Source: Arthrobacter gandavensis
GTDB taxonomy: Bacteria; Actinomycetota; Actinomycetes; Actinomycetales; Micrococcaceae
NCBI RefSeq assembly: GCF_015355785.1
Contig: NZ_JADKYW010000003.1
Coordinates: 765,387-829,386 of the forward strand
DNA: 64,000 bases
Direction of reading: 5' to 3'
The notes beneath the pieces are model-generated. The model did not search any database and was not told the origin of the DNA. It saw only the letters and a program-made list of their open reading frames with translations. Each line of letters begins with the position of its first letter. Position 1 is the stretch's first letter. Positions 1 to 7,653 of the stretch are shown in pieces. The translations under genes were made by a program, and so were the position numbers.

Positions 1-120
<120 letters not shown>

Positions 121-149
121 CCGATCCGCCCGGGCCTGCGTGACGGCCC

Positions 150-194
150 GCAGGAGGACTCCGATCCCGCTAGCGCGGGCCGGGGTCCTCCTGC
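150..194. terminator. Bidirectional hairpin terminator between serC and the MFS gene
   Basis: A perfect 10-bp inverted repeat (GCAGGAGGAC at 150-159, GTCCTCCTGC at 185-194) encloses a second inner stem (CCCGC/GCGGG). It sits between convergent genes and overlaps the last codons of the minus-strand MFS gene. There is no clear T-tract, as is common in actinobacteria. Confidence 0.7.
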
Positions 195-1465
195 GTCAGG
201 TCCCCCGCATTCTCATTGGCGCTGCTTGTCAGGTAAAGGCGCCGGCGCACGGACCGGTCATAATGCAGGCGCAGATGGTGTGAACGCCAGGCCCAGACAA
301 GGCCGATCACCGCAGTGACCAGCCCGGACGCCGCGGCGACACCCAGGCTCCAGCGGGGACCGAAGGAATTGGAGACCCATCCCACGATCGGGGCTCCCAG
401 CGGGGTGCCGCCGAGGAAAATGGCGAAGTAGAGTGCCATGACCCGGCCCCGCATCACGGGCGTGGTTGTGGTTTGGACGTAGGCGTTGGCGCTGGTCATC
501 AGGGTCAGGGCGAACAGGCCCACCGGAATCAGGGACAGCGCAAAGATCCACAGGTTCGGCGACAGCGCGGCGATGAGGCAGGCGGCACCAAAGGCTCCGG
601 CAGCACCGAAGATGAACCTGAGCCGCGGCTTGTCCCGGCGGGCGGAAAGCAGCGCACCGGCAACCGATCCAATGGCCATGATGGAGTTCAGCAGGCCAAA
701 GATTCCGGCGTCCTGGCCGAACTCGGTGCGCGCCATCGCCGCGATATACACCGCGAAGTTCAGCCCGAAAGTGCCAACGATAAAAATGGCCAGCAGGACC
801 ATGATGAGGTCCGGCCGGTACCTCACGTACTTCAGGCCTGCCCGGATCCGGCCCTTGCCAGGCGGGGCTTTGGGCAGCACGCGCAGCTCCGACGACCGCA
901 TCTTCAACAGCGCCAGGACCATGGCCGCGAAGGTCACGGTGTTAATCAGGAAGACCCATCCCGGCCCGACGGCGACGGTCAGCAGGCCCGCAGCCGCCGG
1001 GCCAACCATGCGTGCCCCGTTGAAGGAGGCACTGTTAAGCGCGACGGCGTTGGGAAGGTTCTCCTCGCTGACCACCTCGGAGACGAAGCTCTGGCGGGCC
1101 GGAGCATCAATCGCGGAGACCACTCCCAGCGCCAGCGCGAAGGCGTATACGTGCCAGAGTTCCGCGTGGCCGGAGAGCACCAGCAAACCAAGTCCTGCAC
1201 CAAGTGCGGCCATAGCCACCTGGGTTGCGAGCAGGACCTTCCGCCGGTCATAGGTATCCGCGACGAGCCCCGCCCACGGGGCAAGCAGCAGCTGGGGACC
1301 CAACTGGAGCGCCATCACAATACCCATGGCGGCGGCATCCTGGTTGGTCAGGATGTCATAGACCAGCCAGTCCTGCGCCGTGCGCTGCATCCAGGTTCCA
1401 ATGTTGGAAACCAGTGCTCCCAGGAACCAAATGCGGTAATTGAAGATGCGAAGGGAACGGAACAT
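170..1465 (-). CDS. MFS transporter (EntS/MFS_3-type drug or siderophore exporter family)
   Basis: A 431-residue major facilitator superfamily protein with about 12 hydrophobic segments. Motif A is intact after TM2 (GLVADTYDRRK, about residues 61-71), and the N-terminus is FNYRIWFLGALVSNIGTWMQ, typical of the EntS/TMS (PF05977-like) exporters. It would use proton motive force to export an unknown small molecule. It is the last gene of a minus-strand group csp > DUF3027 > MFS, 54 bp after DUF3027. It also serves here as an internal reference for the second MFS gene at 23784-25229, which lacks this motif. The substrate cannot be read from sequence. Confidence 0.85.
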   Translation of the reverse strand: MFRSLRIFNYRIWFLGALVSNIGTWMQRTAQDWLVYDILTNQDAAAMGIVMALQLGPQLLLAPWAGLVADTYDRRKVLLATQVAMAALGAGLGLLVLSGHAELWHVYAFALALGVVSAIDAPARQSFVSEVVSEENLPNAVALNSASFNGARMVGPAAAGLLTVAVGPGWVFLINTVTFAAMVLALLKMRSSELRVLPKAPPGKGRIRAGLKYVRYRPDLIMVLLAIFIVGTFGLNFAVYIAAMARTEFGQDAGIFGLLNSIMAIGSVAGALLSARRDKPRLRFIFGAAGAFGAACLIAALSPNLWIFALSLIPVGLFALTLMTSANAYVQTTTTPVMRGRVMALYFAIFLGGTPLGAPIVGWVSNSFGPRWSLGVAAASGLVTAVIGLVWAWRSHHLRLHYDRSVRRRLYLTSSANENAGDLTQEDPGPR

Positions 1466-1519
1466 CTGGGTTCACTTCTCCCTTCCGGGATTGTGAACCG
1501 CGTTCCGCGCACTCACTGC

Positions 1520-1990
1520 TTAGTCGTCCTCCGATGCGGCAGGCGTGCCTGCGGCTTCTTCCTCTGCCGCAGGCACCGCAGTGCCCTGTTCCTTCTCTGC
1601 TTCCTGCGCAGCCACGTCCTCCGGCCGGATACGCATGGACCACGGCACCCATTCCGGAGCCAGGACGGCCTCAGCCGAGGGCAGCAGGCCCACTTCGCAG
1701 ACCGTGGCGGCCTTGCCCCGGGGAACCCGTGCCACGGTGGCGAACCATTCCCAGCCGCGGTAGCCGGGCCGGTTGGCCCGGAAGCGGTGGGTTACCAGCC
1801 GGTCCGCCTCGGGAACAGCACTCAGCCACTCCCCAACCTGCTCCTCGGGCACGACTTCAAGCAGGCCCGCACGGGCCGTTTCCCAGGCAGCTGCAAGCAC
1901 TGCGTCCGGTTTTGACGGCTTGCGCGCAGGTTTCCGTGCGGCAGCAGGCTTAGGTGTTTCCTGGGTCTCGCTGACTTCGGTGTTTTTCAC
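1520..1990 (-). CDS. DUF3027 domain-containing protein
   Basis: A 156-residue protein of unknown function. The first ~28 residues are Lys/Pro/Ala-rich and likely disordered. The core (about 29-125, with AAWETARAGLLEVV, GYRGWEWFATVARV and LAPEWVPWSMRIRPED) matches the actinobacterial DUF3027 family. The tail is acidic Ala/Glu-rich. It begins 15 bp after the cold-shock gene, so the two are probably co-transcribed; that pairing is common in Micrococcaceae. No catalytic motif is visible. Confidence 0.8.
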   Translation of the reverse strand: MKNTEVSETQETPKPAAARKPARKPSKPDAVLAAAWETARAGLLEVVPEEQVGEWLSAVPEADRLVTHRFRANRPGYRGWEWFATVARVPRGKAATVCEVGLLPSAEAVLAPEWVPWSMRIRPEDVAAQEAEKEQGTAVPAAEEEAAGTPAASEDD

Positions 1991-2005
1991 TCGGTGGTTC
2001 TGTCC

Positions 2006-2389
2006 CTACGCATCAAGGTCGTCTGCAACAGCCCGCAGCACCGCGGCTACCTTGGCTGCATGCTTCTTCTCGGGGTACCTGCCCCGGCGCAGTCCGTTGG
2101 AGATGCCATCCAACAGTTTAATGAGGTCTTCGGTGATGACGGCCATGTCGTCCGCCGGTTTGCGCGTGGCCTTGGCTACCGACGGCGGAGCCTCCAGGAT
2201 GCGGGCAGAGAGCGCCTGCGGTCCACGGCGTCCGTCAGCCACGCCGAACTCCATCCGGGTCCCGGGCTTCACCTCGCTGACACCAGCGGGAAGCGCAGAA
2301 GCATGCAGGAAGACTTCCTGGCCGTCGTCAGTGGCCAGGAAGCCGAATCCCTTGCCAGTGTCGAACCACTTGACCTTGCCGATGGGCAC
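2006..2389 (-). CDS. Two-part cold-shock-domain protein
   Basis: Predicted RNA-chaperone protein of 127 residues. The cold-shock domain occupies about 1-65 with RNP1 (KGFGFL) and RNP2 (VFLHASA), followed by an actinobacterial extension ending in AAVLRAVADDLDA. I chose GTG at 2389 (VPIGKVKWFDTGKG) because GAGG lies 8 nt upstream and CSD proteins begin directly with this strand. A longer open frame to 2488 would add 33 residues unlike the family. It heads the csp-DUF3027-MFS group and is divergent from the small membrane gene at 2621. Confidence 0.88.
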   Translation of the reverse strand: MPIGKVKWFDTGKGFGFLATDDGQEVFLHASALPAGVSEVKPGTRMEFGVADGRRGPQALSARILEAPPSVAKATRKPADDMAVITEDLIKLLDGISNGLRRGRYPEKKHAAKVAAVLRAVADDLDA

Positions 2390-2540
2390 TTCGCTTACCT
2401 CGTTCTTAGGTATCGGGTGCGGGCTTTCGACCGCATCTGGTGATGAAAGGGGTGTTACGTCCGCGCGTATCTGTCTTCCGGAGTCCAAACGGTCCGGCGG
2501 CGGATGCCTGTTGAGATACTACGGGGAAGAGTCTTCCCTT

Positions 2541-2601
2541 TAGAATATCCCGCGCCCCCAAATGCTGGGCCCGTGCCGCTTTGGGTGCGCGGGATATTCT
2601 A
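2541..2601. repeat. Long inverted repeat in divergent intergenic region
   Basis: TAGAATATCCCGCGC (2541-2555) is perfectly repeated in inverse at 2587-2601. After one mismatch the pairing continues with CCCAAA (2557-2562) and TTTGGG (2580-2585), giving a ~22-bp imperfect stem around a 17-nt loop. It lies upstream of both the cold-shock gene (minus) and the membrane gene (plus), so it is not at a gene end and has no T-tract. It could be an operator pair, an mRNA leader structure or a mobile-repeat remnant. Confidence 0.8.
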
Positions 2602-2620
2602 GCTGTTAGCGTTAAAGACC

Positions 2621-2905
2621 ATGGAACACCTGGGCCCAACTCCCGCAGACAATGCAGCCGCCGGCACCCCCGTGCAGGGGGCGGCGAGCGGAAGACGCTC
2701 TCCCTTCCGCACGCTGGCAACAACACTGGCCGCGGTACTTGCCGTGGCCGGCGTCGGGAGCCTTGCCGCCCTGCTGCTGGAAGCACTTCGCGGAGAAGCC
2801 GTCTGGCCCGGTTTCGCTGCCGGCGCGTTCTATTGCCTGCCCCTGGCGTTCCTCATGATGGCCGGGCTGGTAATTGACTCAATCGTGCGGCGGCGCCGGG
2901 GCTAA
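2621..2905 (+). CDS. Small two-TM membrane protein, unknown function
   Basis: A 94-residue protein with a polar N-terminus (about 1-28), two hydrophobic segments (about 30-52 and 64-86) and a basic tail (RRRRG), predicting an integral membrane protein with positive-inside ends. No domain is recognised. It starts 20 bp after the long inverted repeat and lies 40 bp ahead of the helicase-associated gene, so it may lead that operon. Confidence 0.65.
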   Translation: MEHLGPTPADNAAAGTPVQGAASGRRSPFRTLATTLAAVLAVAGVGSLAALLLEALRGEAVWPGFAAGAFYCLPLAFLMMAGLVIDSIVRRRRG

Positions 2906-2945
2906 CCCGTTTGTTTTCGGTGCCACTCGGGTAACCTGTTTGACG

Positions 2946-5381
2946 ATGTCCGCGATCCGAGCCCTGGCTGAAGACCTTGCAGCGCGCAGTGACGAACAAC
3001 TGCGTGAACTCCTGCTCGCCCGGCCGGACCTGGCCCTTCCTCCGGTGCCGGATTTCCAGGCGCTGGCGGCCCGGGCGTCAACCCGCATCAGCGTTCAGCG
3101 CGCGCTCGAAAAACTCACGGCTCCCCAGCTGCAGGTGCTTGAAGCGCTGGATTTGACCACCAATGAAGACTCGCACCTGAGCACCACCGCGTCCTGGCTC
3201 AAATCATCCATCTCCGGGTCCACCATCAAGTCGCTGGACGCGATCCTGGGCTACCTGCACAGCCTCGCCCTGCTGCGCCGGGCCACCCCCCATCCGGGGG
3301 CTCCGAAAGCCGACGCCGGGCGCCGGTTCTACCTCCCGGTCTCGGTCCTGGGTGAAGCCCTGGGCGCCTACCCGGCCGGTCTGGGCCGGCCCTATTCCAC
3401 GCTGGCCGCCCAGCAGCCGGAATTCGGGCAGCGTCTGGTGGGCATTGTCGAGAGGCTGCGCCAGCGTGGTCTTCCCGTCGAGAAGGCAGACACGCCGTCG
3501 ACGGCGGCCCACTCGCTGCACCATCTGGTCTCGGATCCGGCCGGCTGGGAAGCCCTGCTGGCCGGGGCTCCCCCTCAGACCAATGATCTCCTCCGGCGGT
3601 TCAAGTACTCGCCGGTGGGAACCGTCCCGCGCAAGGCCGCCATGAGCCGGGCAGTCCTGGACAATCCCTCCCCCACGCCCGTTGAGTGGCTGGTTGCGCA
3701 CGGTCTCCTGGTGCCGCTGGATGCCCTGCATGTTGAATTGCCCAGGCCGGTGGGGCAGGCTTCCCGCGGCCATGTGATCGTTTCCGATTTCCAGCTCGAA
3801 CCTGTTCCCCCAACGCCCCGTCCGGTGCCGCACGCCCTGCGGGACAACGCGGCCTTCGGCGCCGTGGCGGAAACACTGCGGCTCGTCACTGAGCTGCTGA
3901 CGCTTGCTGCCCAAGCCCCGATCGGCACGCTGCGGTCCGGCGGCGTCGGGGTGCGGGAGGTCCGGCGGGTGTCGGAGGCCCTGCGGCTGGACGGAGCGGC
4001 CACCGCCTGGCTCCTTGAGCTTGCCGCGCTGTCAGGGCTCCTGGTCCTGGACGCGGCAACGTCCCGCTGGGGCACCGCGGAGAGCGAATGGCACACCATG
4101 GACCGGGAACTGCAGTGGCAGCACCTGGTGAGCGCCTGGCTCGAGGCAGAGCGGGCGCCGTCGCTCGTCGGCGGACCGTTGCCGGGCGGTGGATCCGTAA
4201 ACGCCCTGGCCGCCGAGCTGTCCCGCCCTGACGCGCCGCTGGTCCGCCGGCGAATGCTGGAGATGCTCGCCGCCCTCGCCGCAGAGGAAGCCGTCGAAGA
4301 CGGCCATTCCGGCGCCTATGACGCAGAAGACCTGATCAGCGCGCTGACCTGGTACCAGCCGCGGCTGCAGCGCCGCTTCGCCCGGCTTGTTCCCGGCATC
4401 CTGAAGGAAGCCGCGCAGCTGGGACTCCTTGGTTCCGGAGCCATGACGGAACTGGGCCTCGCCGTTGCCGGGGCAGACATGGACCGTGCCGTGGCCCGGC
4501 TTCGGGCAGCGCTGCCCGAGCCGCTGAGTTCCTTCCTGCTGCAGGCAGACCTCACTGCGGTTGCTCCGGGGTACCTGGACCCCAAGGTCGCCCAGCAGCT
4601 GGCCCTGCTGGCGGACGCCGAAGGGCAGGGGCCGGCGACGATCTACCGTTTCTCCGCGAACTCGGTGCGCCGCGCGCTGGACGCGGACATGGACGCGGCG
4701 GCGATCCTTCAGTTCCTGGCGCGCTACTCGGCTACCGAAGTTCCGCAGCCCCTGCGCTACCTGGTGGAGGATACCGCCGCCCGGCACGGACGGCTGCGCA
4801 TCGGCGCCGCGTGGTCCTACCTGCGCAGCGACGACGAAGCGGGGCTGAACGCCCTGATGGCGGATCCCCGGGCAGCCGTCCTGGGCCTGACCCGCCTCGC
4901 GCCCACCGTGATCGCCTCTGCAGCGACGCCGCAGGAGCTCGCTCTGGCGATCCGCAGCCTGGGCTACGCGCCGGTCATGGAGGGGCGCGCACGTGAAGCG
5001 TCAGGTTCCCATGCCAGGCCGCCCGTACCGGCGCCGTCGTCATCCGCCACGCGCGTAAACCAGTGGGAACTCACCGAGGAAGACCTCGAGGCGCAGCTCG
5101 CTGCGCTGCGCGGGCGGGGACCTGCCGCAGCGGCCAAGCCGGATGAGTCGGTTCCGCTGGTGGGACTGGAGACCCTTCGCAAGGCCATCCGCACCAAGAG
5201 CTCCGTCCGGATGGGGGTGGTGGACGGCCAGGGGAATGAACGCCAGGAGATCTTCGTTCCCCTATCCGTAAGCGACGGACGGGTGCGGGTCTTCGATCCC
5301 CGCCGGGACGTAGAACGCGTAGTGTCGATACATCGGATAATGGATGTGGAAATAGTGGAGGGCAGCCCAGCACATGGTTGA
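2946..5381 (+). CDS. Helicase-associated protein (XPB/Ssl2-like N-terminal, Helicase_C_3 type)
   Basis: An 811-residue protein beginning MSAIRALAEDLAARSDEQL. An open frame extends upstream to 2874, but this ATG matches the family start. It has the repeated helical/winged-helix make-up of the actinobacterial XPB/Ssl2-like helicase-associated proteins, a long Ala/Leu-rich middle, and a C-terminal beta-rich region (about 740-805) ending with RVFDPRRDVERVVSIHRI. It has no Walker motifs and so is not itself an ATPase. Its last 8 bp overlap the XPB helicase start, indicating translational coupling and probably a complex. The function is presumed DNA repair or DNA structure handling. Confidence 0.8.
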   Translation: MSAIRALAEDLAARSDEQLRELLLARPDLALPPVPDFQALAARASTRISVQRALEKLTAPQLQVLEALDLTTNEDSHLSTTASWLKSSISGSTIKSLDAILGYLHSLALLRRATPHPGAPKADAGRRFYLPVSVLGEALGAYPAGLGRPYSTLAAQQPEFGQRLVGIVERLRQRGLPVEKADTPSTAAHSLHHLVSDPAGWEALLAGAPPQTNDLLRRFKYSPVGTVPRKAAMSRAVLDNPSPTPVEWLVAHGLLVPLDALHVELPRPVGQASRGHVIVSDFQLEPVPPTPRPVPHALRDNAAFGAVAETLRLVTELLTLAAQAPIGTLRSGGVGVREVRRVSEALRLDGAATAWLLELAALSGLLVLDAATSRWGTAESEWHTMDRELQWQHLVSAWLEAERAPSLVGGPLPGGGSVNALAAELSRPDAPLVRRRMLEMLAALAAEEAVEDGHSGAYDAEDLISALTWYQPRLQRRFARLVPGILKEAAQLGLLGSGAMTELGLAVAGADMDRAVARLRAALPEPLSSFLLQADLTAVAPGYLDPKVAQQLALLADAEGQGPATIYRFSANSVRRALDADMDAAAILQFLARYSATEVPQPLRYLVEDTAARHGRLRIGAAWSYLRSDDEAGLNALMADPRAAVLGLTRLAPTVIASAATPQELALAIRSLGYAPVMEGRAREASGSHARPPVPAPSSSATRVNQWELTEEDLEAQLAALRGRGPAAAAKPDESVPLVGLETLRKAIRTKSSVRMGVVDGQGNERQEIFVPLSVSDGRVRVFDPRRDVERVVSIHRIMDVEIVEGSPAHG

Positions 5382-7020
5382 CGGACCTTTGATCGTCCAA
5401 AGCGACAAGACCATCCTGCTGGAAGTGGACCATCCATCGGCCGTAGAGGCCCGGCACGCGATAGCAGCATTCGCTGAACTCGAGCGGGCTCCCGAGCACA
5501 TCCACAGCTACCGGCTCACGCCGCTGGGGCTCTGGAACGCGCGGGCCGCCGGGCTGGATGCCGAGCAGGTGCTCAATACCCTGCTCACCTACTCCCGCTT
5601 TCCGGTACCGCACACCCTCCTGGTGGACATTGAGGAAACCATGTCCCGCTACGGGCGGCTGCGGCTGGAGAAGGATCCCCAGCACGGGCTGGTGCTGCGC
5701 ACCAATGACTACCCCGTCCTTGAGGAAGTGCTTCACGCCAAGAAGATCCAGCCGCTGCTGGGCCCGCGGATCGACGGTGAAACGGTAGTAGTCCAGTCTG
5801 CGATGCGCGGCCAGCTCAAACAGCTCCTGCTGAAGCTGGGCTGGCCGGCGGAAGACCTGGCCGGGTACGTGGACGGCACACCGCACCCGATCCTGCTGGA
5901 TGAGGACGGCTGGGCGCTGCGTCCCTACCAGAAGCTGGCTACTGAGAACTTCTGGGCCGGAGGGTCCGGCGTAGTGGTGCTTCCCTGCGGTGCCGGAAAG
6001 ACGCTCGTCGGTGCTGCCGCCATGGCCACCAGCTCCACTACGACCCTGATCCTGGTCACCAACACTGTCTCGGCCCGCCAGTGGAAGGACGAGCTGCTCA
6101 AGCGGACCTCGCTGACCGAGGACGAGATCGGTGAGTACTCCGGCGCGGTCAAGGAAGTCCGCCCGGTCACCATCGCCACGTACCAGGTGCTCACGCTCAA
6201 GCGCGGCGGACTGTATCCGCACCTCGAACTGCTGGACGCCAATGACTGGGGCCTGATCATTTACGACGAGGTCCATCTGCTTCCGGCACCGATCTTCCGC
6301 ATGACGGCGGACCTGCAGGCCCGGCGCCGGCTGGGCCTGACTGCCACGCTGGTGCGCGAAGACGGCCGCGAGGGCGAAGTGTTTTCGCTGATTGGCCCCA
6401 AGCGGTACGACGCGCCCTGGAAAGATATCGAGGCGCAGGGCTACATCGCGCCGGCGGAGTGCATTGAAGTCCGGGTGGACCTGCCGCGGGACGAGCGGGT
6501 TGCCTATGCCATGGCCGAGGACGGCGACAAGTACCGCCTGTGTTCCACCTCGGAGACGAAGTCCAAGGTGGTGGAGGATCTGGTACGCCGGCATGAAGGC
6601 GACCAGATCCTGGTGATCGGGCAGTACATCGACCAGCTGGATGAGCTGGCTGAGCGGCTGGATGCCCCGGTCATCAAGGGCAGCACCGCGGTCAAGGAAC
6701 GCCAGCGGCTCTTCAATGATTTCCGCGAAGGCAAGCTCAAGACGCTCGTTGTGTCCAAGGTGGCCAACTTCTCCATCGACCTGCCCGAAGCATCGGTGGC
6801 CATCCAGGTCTCCGGTTCCTTCGGCTCCCGCCAGGAGGAGGCCCAGCGGCTGGGCCGTCTGCTGCGTCCAAAATCGGACGGCCGGGCCGCCCACTTCTAC
6901 ACCGTGGTCGCGCGGGACACCCTCGACCAGGACTTCGCGGCCAAGCGGCAGCGTTTCCTGGCAGAGCAGGGCTACGCCTACTCCATTCAGGACGCCGCGG
7001 ATATCGAAAAGCCCGCCTAG
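5374..7020 (+). CDS. XPB-type DNA repair helicase (superfamily 2)
   Basis: A 548-residue 3'-5' DNA helicase of the bacterial XPB family. An N-terminal damage-recognition-like domain (about 1-180) precedes RecA-like domain 1, with Walker A CGAGKT (205-210), DEVH (298-301) and LTATLVREDG. RecA-like domain 2 carries LVVSKVANFSIDLPEA and motif VI QRLGRLLRPK (about 491-500). XPB homologues act in nucleotide-excision-type repair and promoter opening in eukaryotes; mycobacterial XPB has helicase activity. The start at 5374 lies inside the end of the preceding gene, so translation is coupled. Confidence 0.93.
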   Translation: MVDGPLIVQSDKTILLEVDHPSAVEARHAIAAFAELERAPEHIHSYRLTPLGLWNARAAGLDAEQVLNTLLTYSRFPVPHTLLVDIEETMSRYGRLRLEKDPQHGLVLRTNDYPVLEEVLHAKKIQPLLGPRIDGETVVVQSAMRGQLKQLLLKLGWPAEDLAGYVDGTPHPILLDEDGWALRPYQKLATENFWAGGSGVVVLPCGAGKTLVGAAAMATSSTTTLILVTNTVSARQWKDELLKRTSLTEDEIGEYSGAVKEVRPVTIATYQVLTLKRGGLYPHLELLDANDWGLIIYDEVHLLPAPIFRMTADLQARRRLGLTATLVREDGREGEVFSLIGPKRYDAPWKDIEAQGYIAPAECIEVRVDLPRDERVAYAMAEDGDKYRLCSTSETKSKVVEDLVRRHEGDQILVIGQYIDQLDELAERLDAPVIKGSTAVKERQRLFNDFREGKLKTLVVSKVANFSIDLPEASVAIQVSGSFGSRQEEAQRLGRLLRPKSDGRAAHFYTVVARDTLDQDFAAKRQRFLAEQGYAYSIQDAADIEKPA

Positions 7021-7066
7021 CGTCTTTCAATTCCCCCCTTTTCAGGGAACAGCACGGGTTATCCCC

Positions 7067-7402
7067 ATGGACAGTTCTCCACATAGCCCCCTTTTCTGTC
7101 CTGCGCGCACGGAACTCGACGCCGACCGCATCGACCGCTATGAGTCCCTGGTCCAGCTGGATTTCGTTAGTCTCCCCGATCTGGCCCGCCTGGTAGCCTC
7201 ATGGCTGGGTCTGGGTCCGGCCTGGACCCTCACGACGGGGAGCCTCGATCTCCCGACCGAGGTCTTCGACCGCCGGATTGCATCCGCAGACGAGGCGCCG
7301 CCCACGGACGATCCAGCGTGGATCCGGATGTGGAACGAACCTTGGGTTATCTGGCGGGTCCAGGTGCAAACCGCCGACGGCGCGGCCCCTGAATGGGGCT
7401 AG
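7067..7402 (+). CDS. Hypothetical protein, possibly cut short by an in-frame amber codon
   Basis: A 111-residue open frame beginning MDSSPHSPLFCPARTELDAD, 46 bp after the helicase stop. It contains a Trp-rich segment (WIRMWNEPWVIWRVQV) and matches no family I recognise. After the TAG at 7400-7402 the same frame continues as VDAGRAGQHLPTVDEERATL and on to TGA 7532-7534, with similar codon character. This suggests a ~155-residue gene interrupted by a nonsense codon, or a sequencing error. The gene call itself is uncertain. Confidence 0.45.
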   Translation: MDSSPHSPLFCPARTELDADRIDRYESLVQLDFVSLPDLARLVASWLGLGPAWTLTTGSLDLPTEVFDRRIASADEAPPTDDPAWIRMWNEPWVIWRVQVQTADGAAPEWG

Positions 7403-7653
7403 GTGGACGCGGGCCGTGCGGGGCAGCATCTGCCTACGGTCGATGAGGAGCGCGCCACCCTGGAGCCGGTGACTACCGCCATGGCCTACCGCGATCTCGT
7501 TTCCGCTTTCACCGGTTCCCGACGCACCTCATGAGTCCCGGCGGCGTCACACAATAGCGCCCCGGAGTTGGCAGCGGTTATCTTGAACATGCTTCCGGGC
7601 GCGCTTCCGCGCGGCTTCGGGCATCCACGTCCCGCCGAGCCGGATCCAGCCAC

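Noticed and set aside
473..1915. 480-codon plus-strand open frame opposite the first MFS and DUF3027 genes
   Set aside because: Two well-recognised genes on the minus strand explain the sequence; the plus-strand peptide is Arg/Gly/His/Gln-rich antisense.
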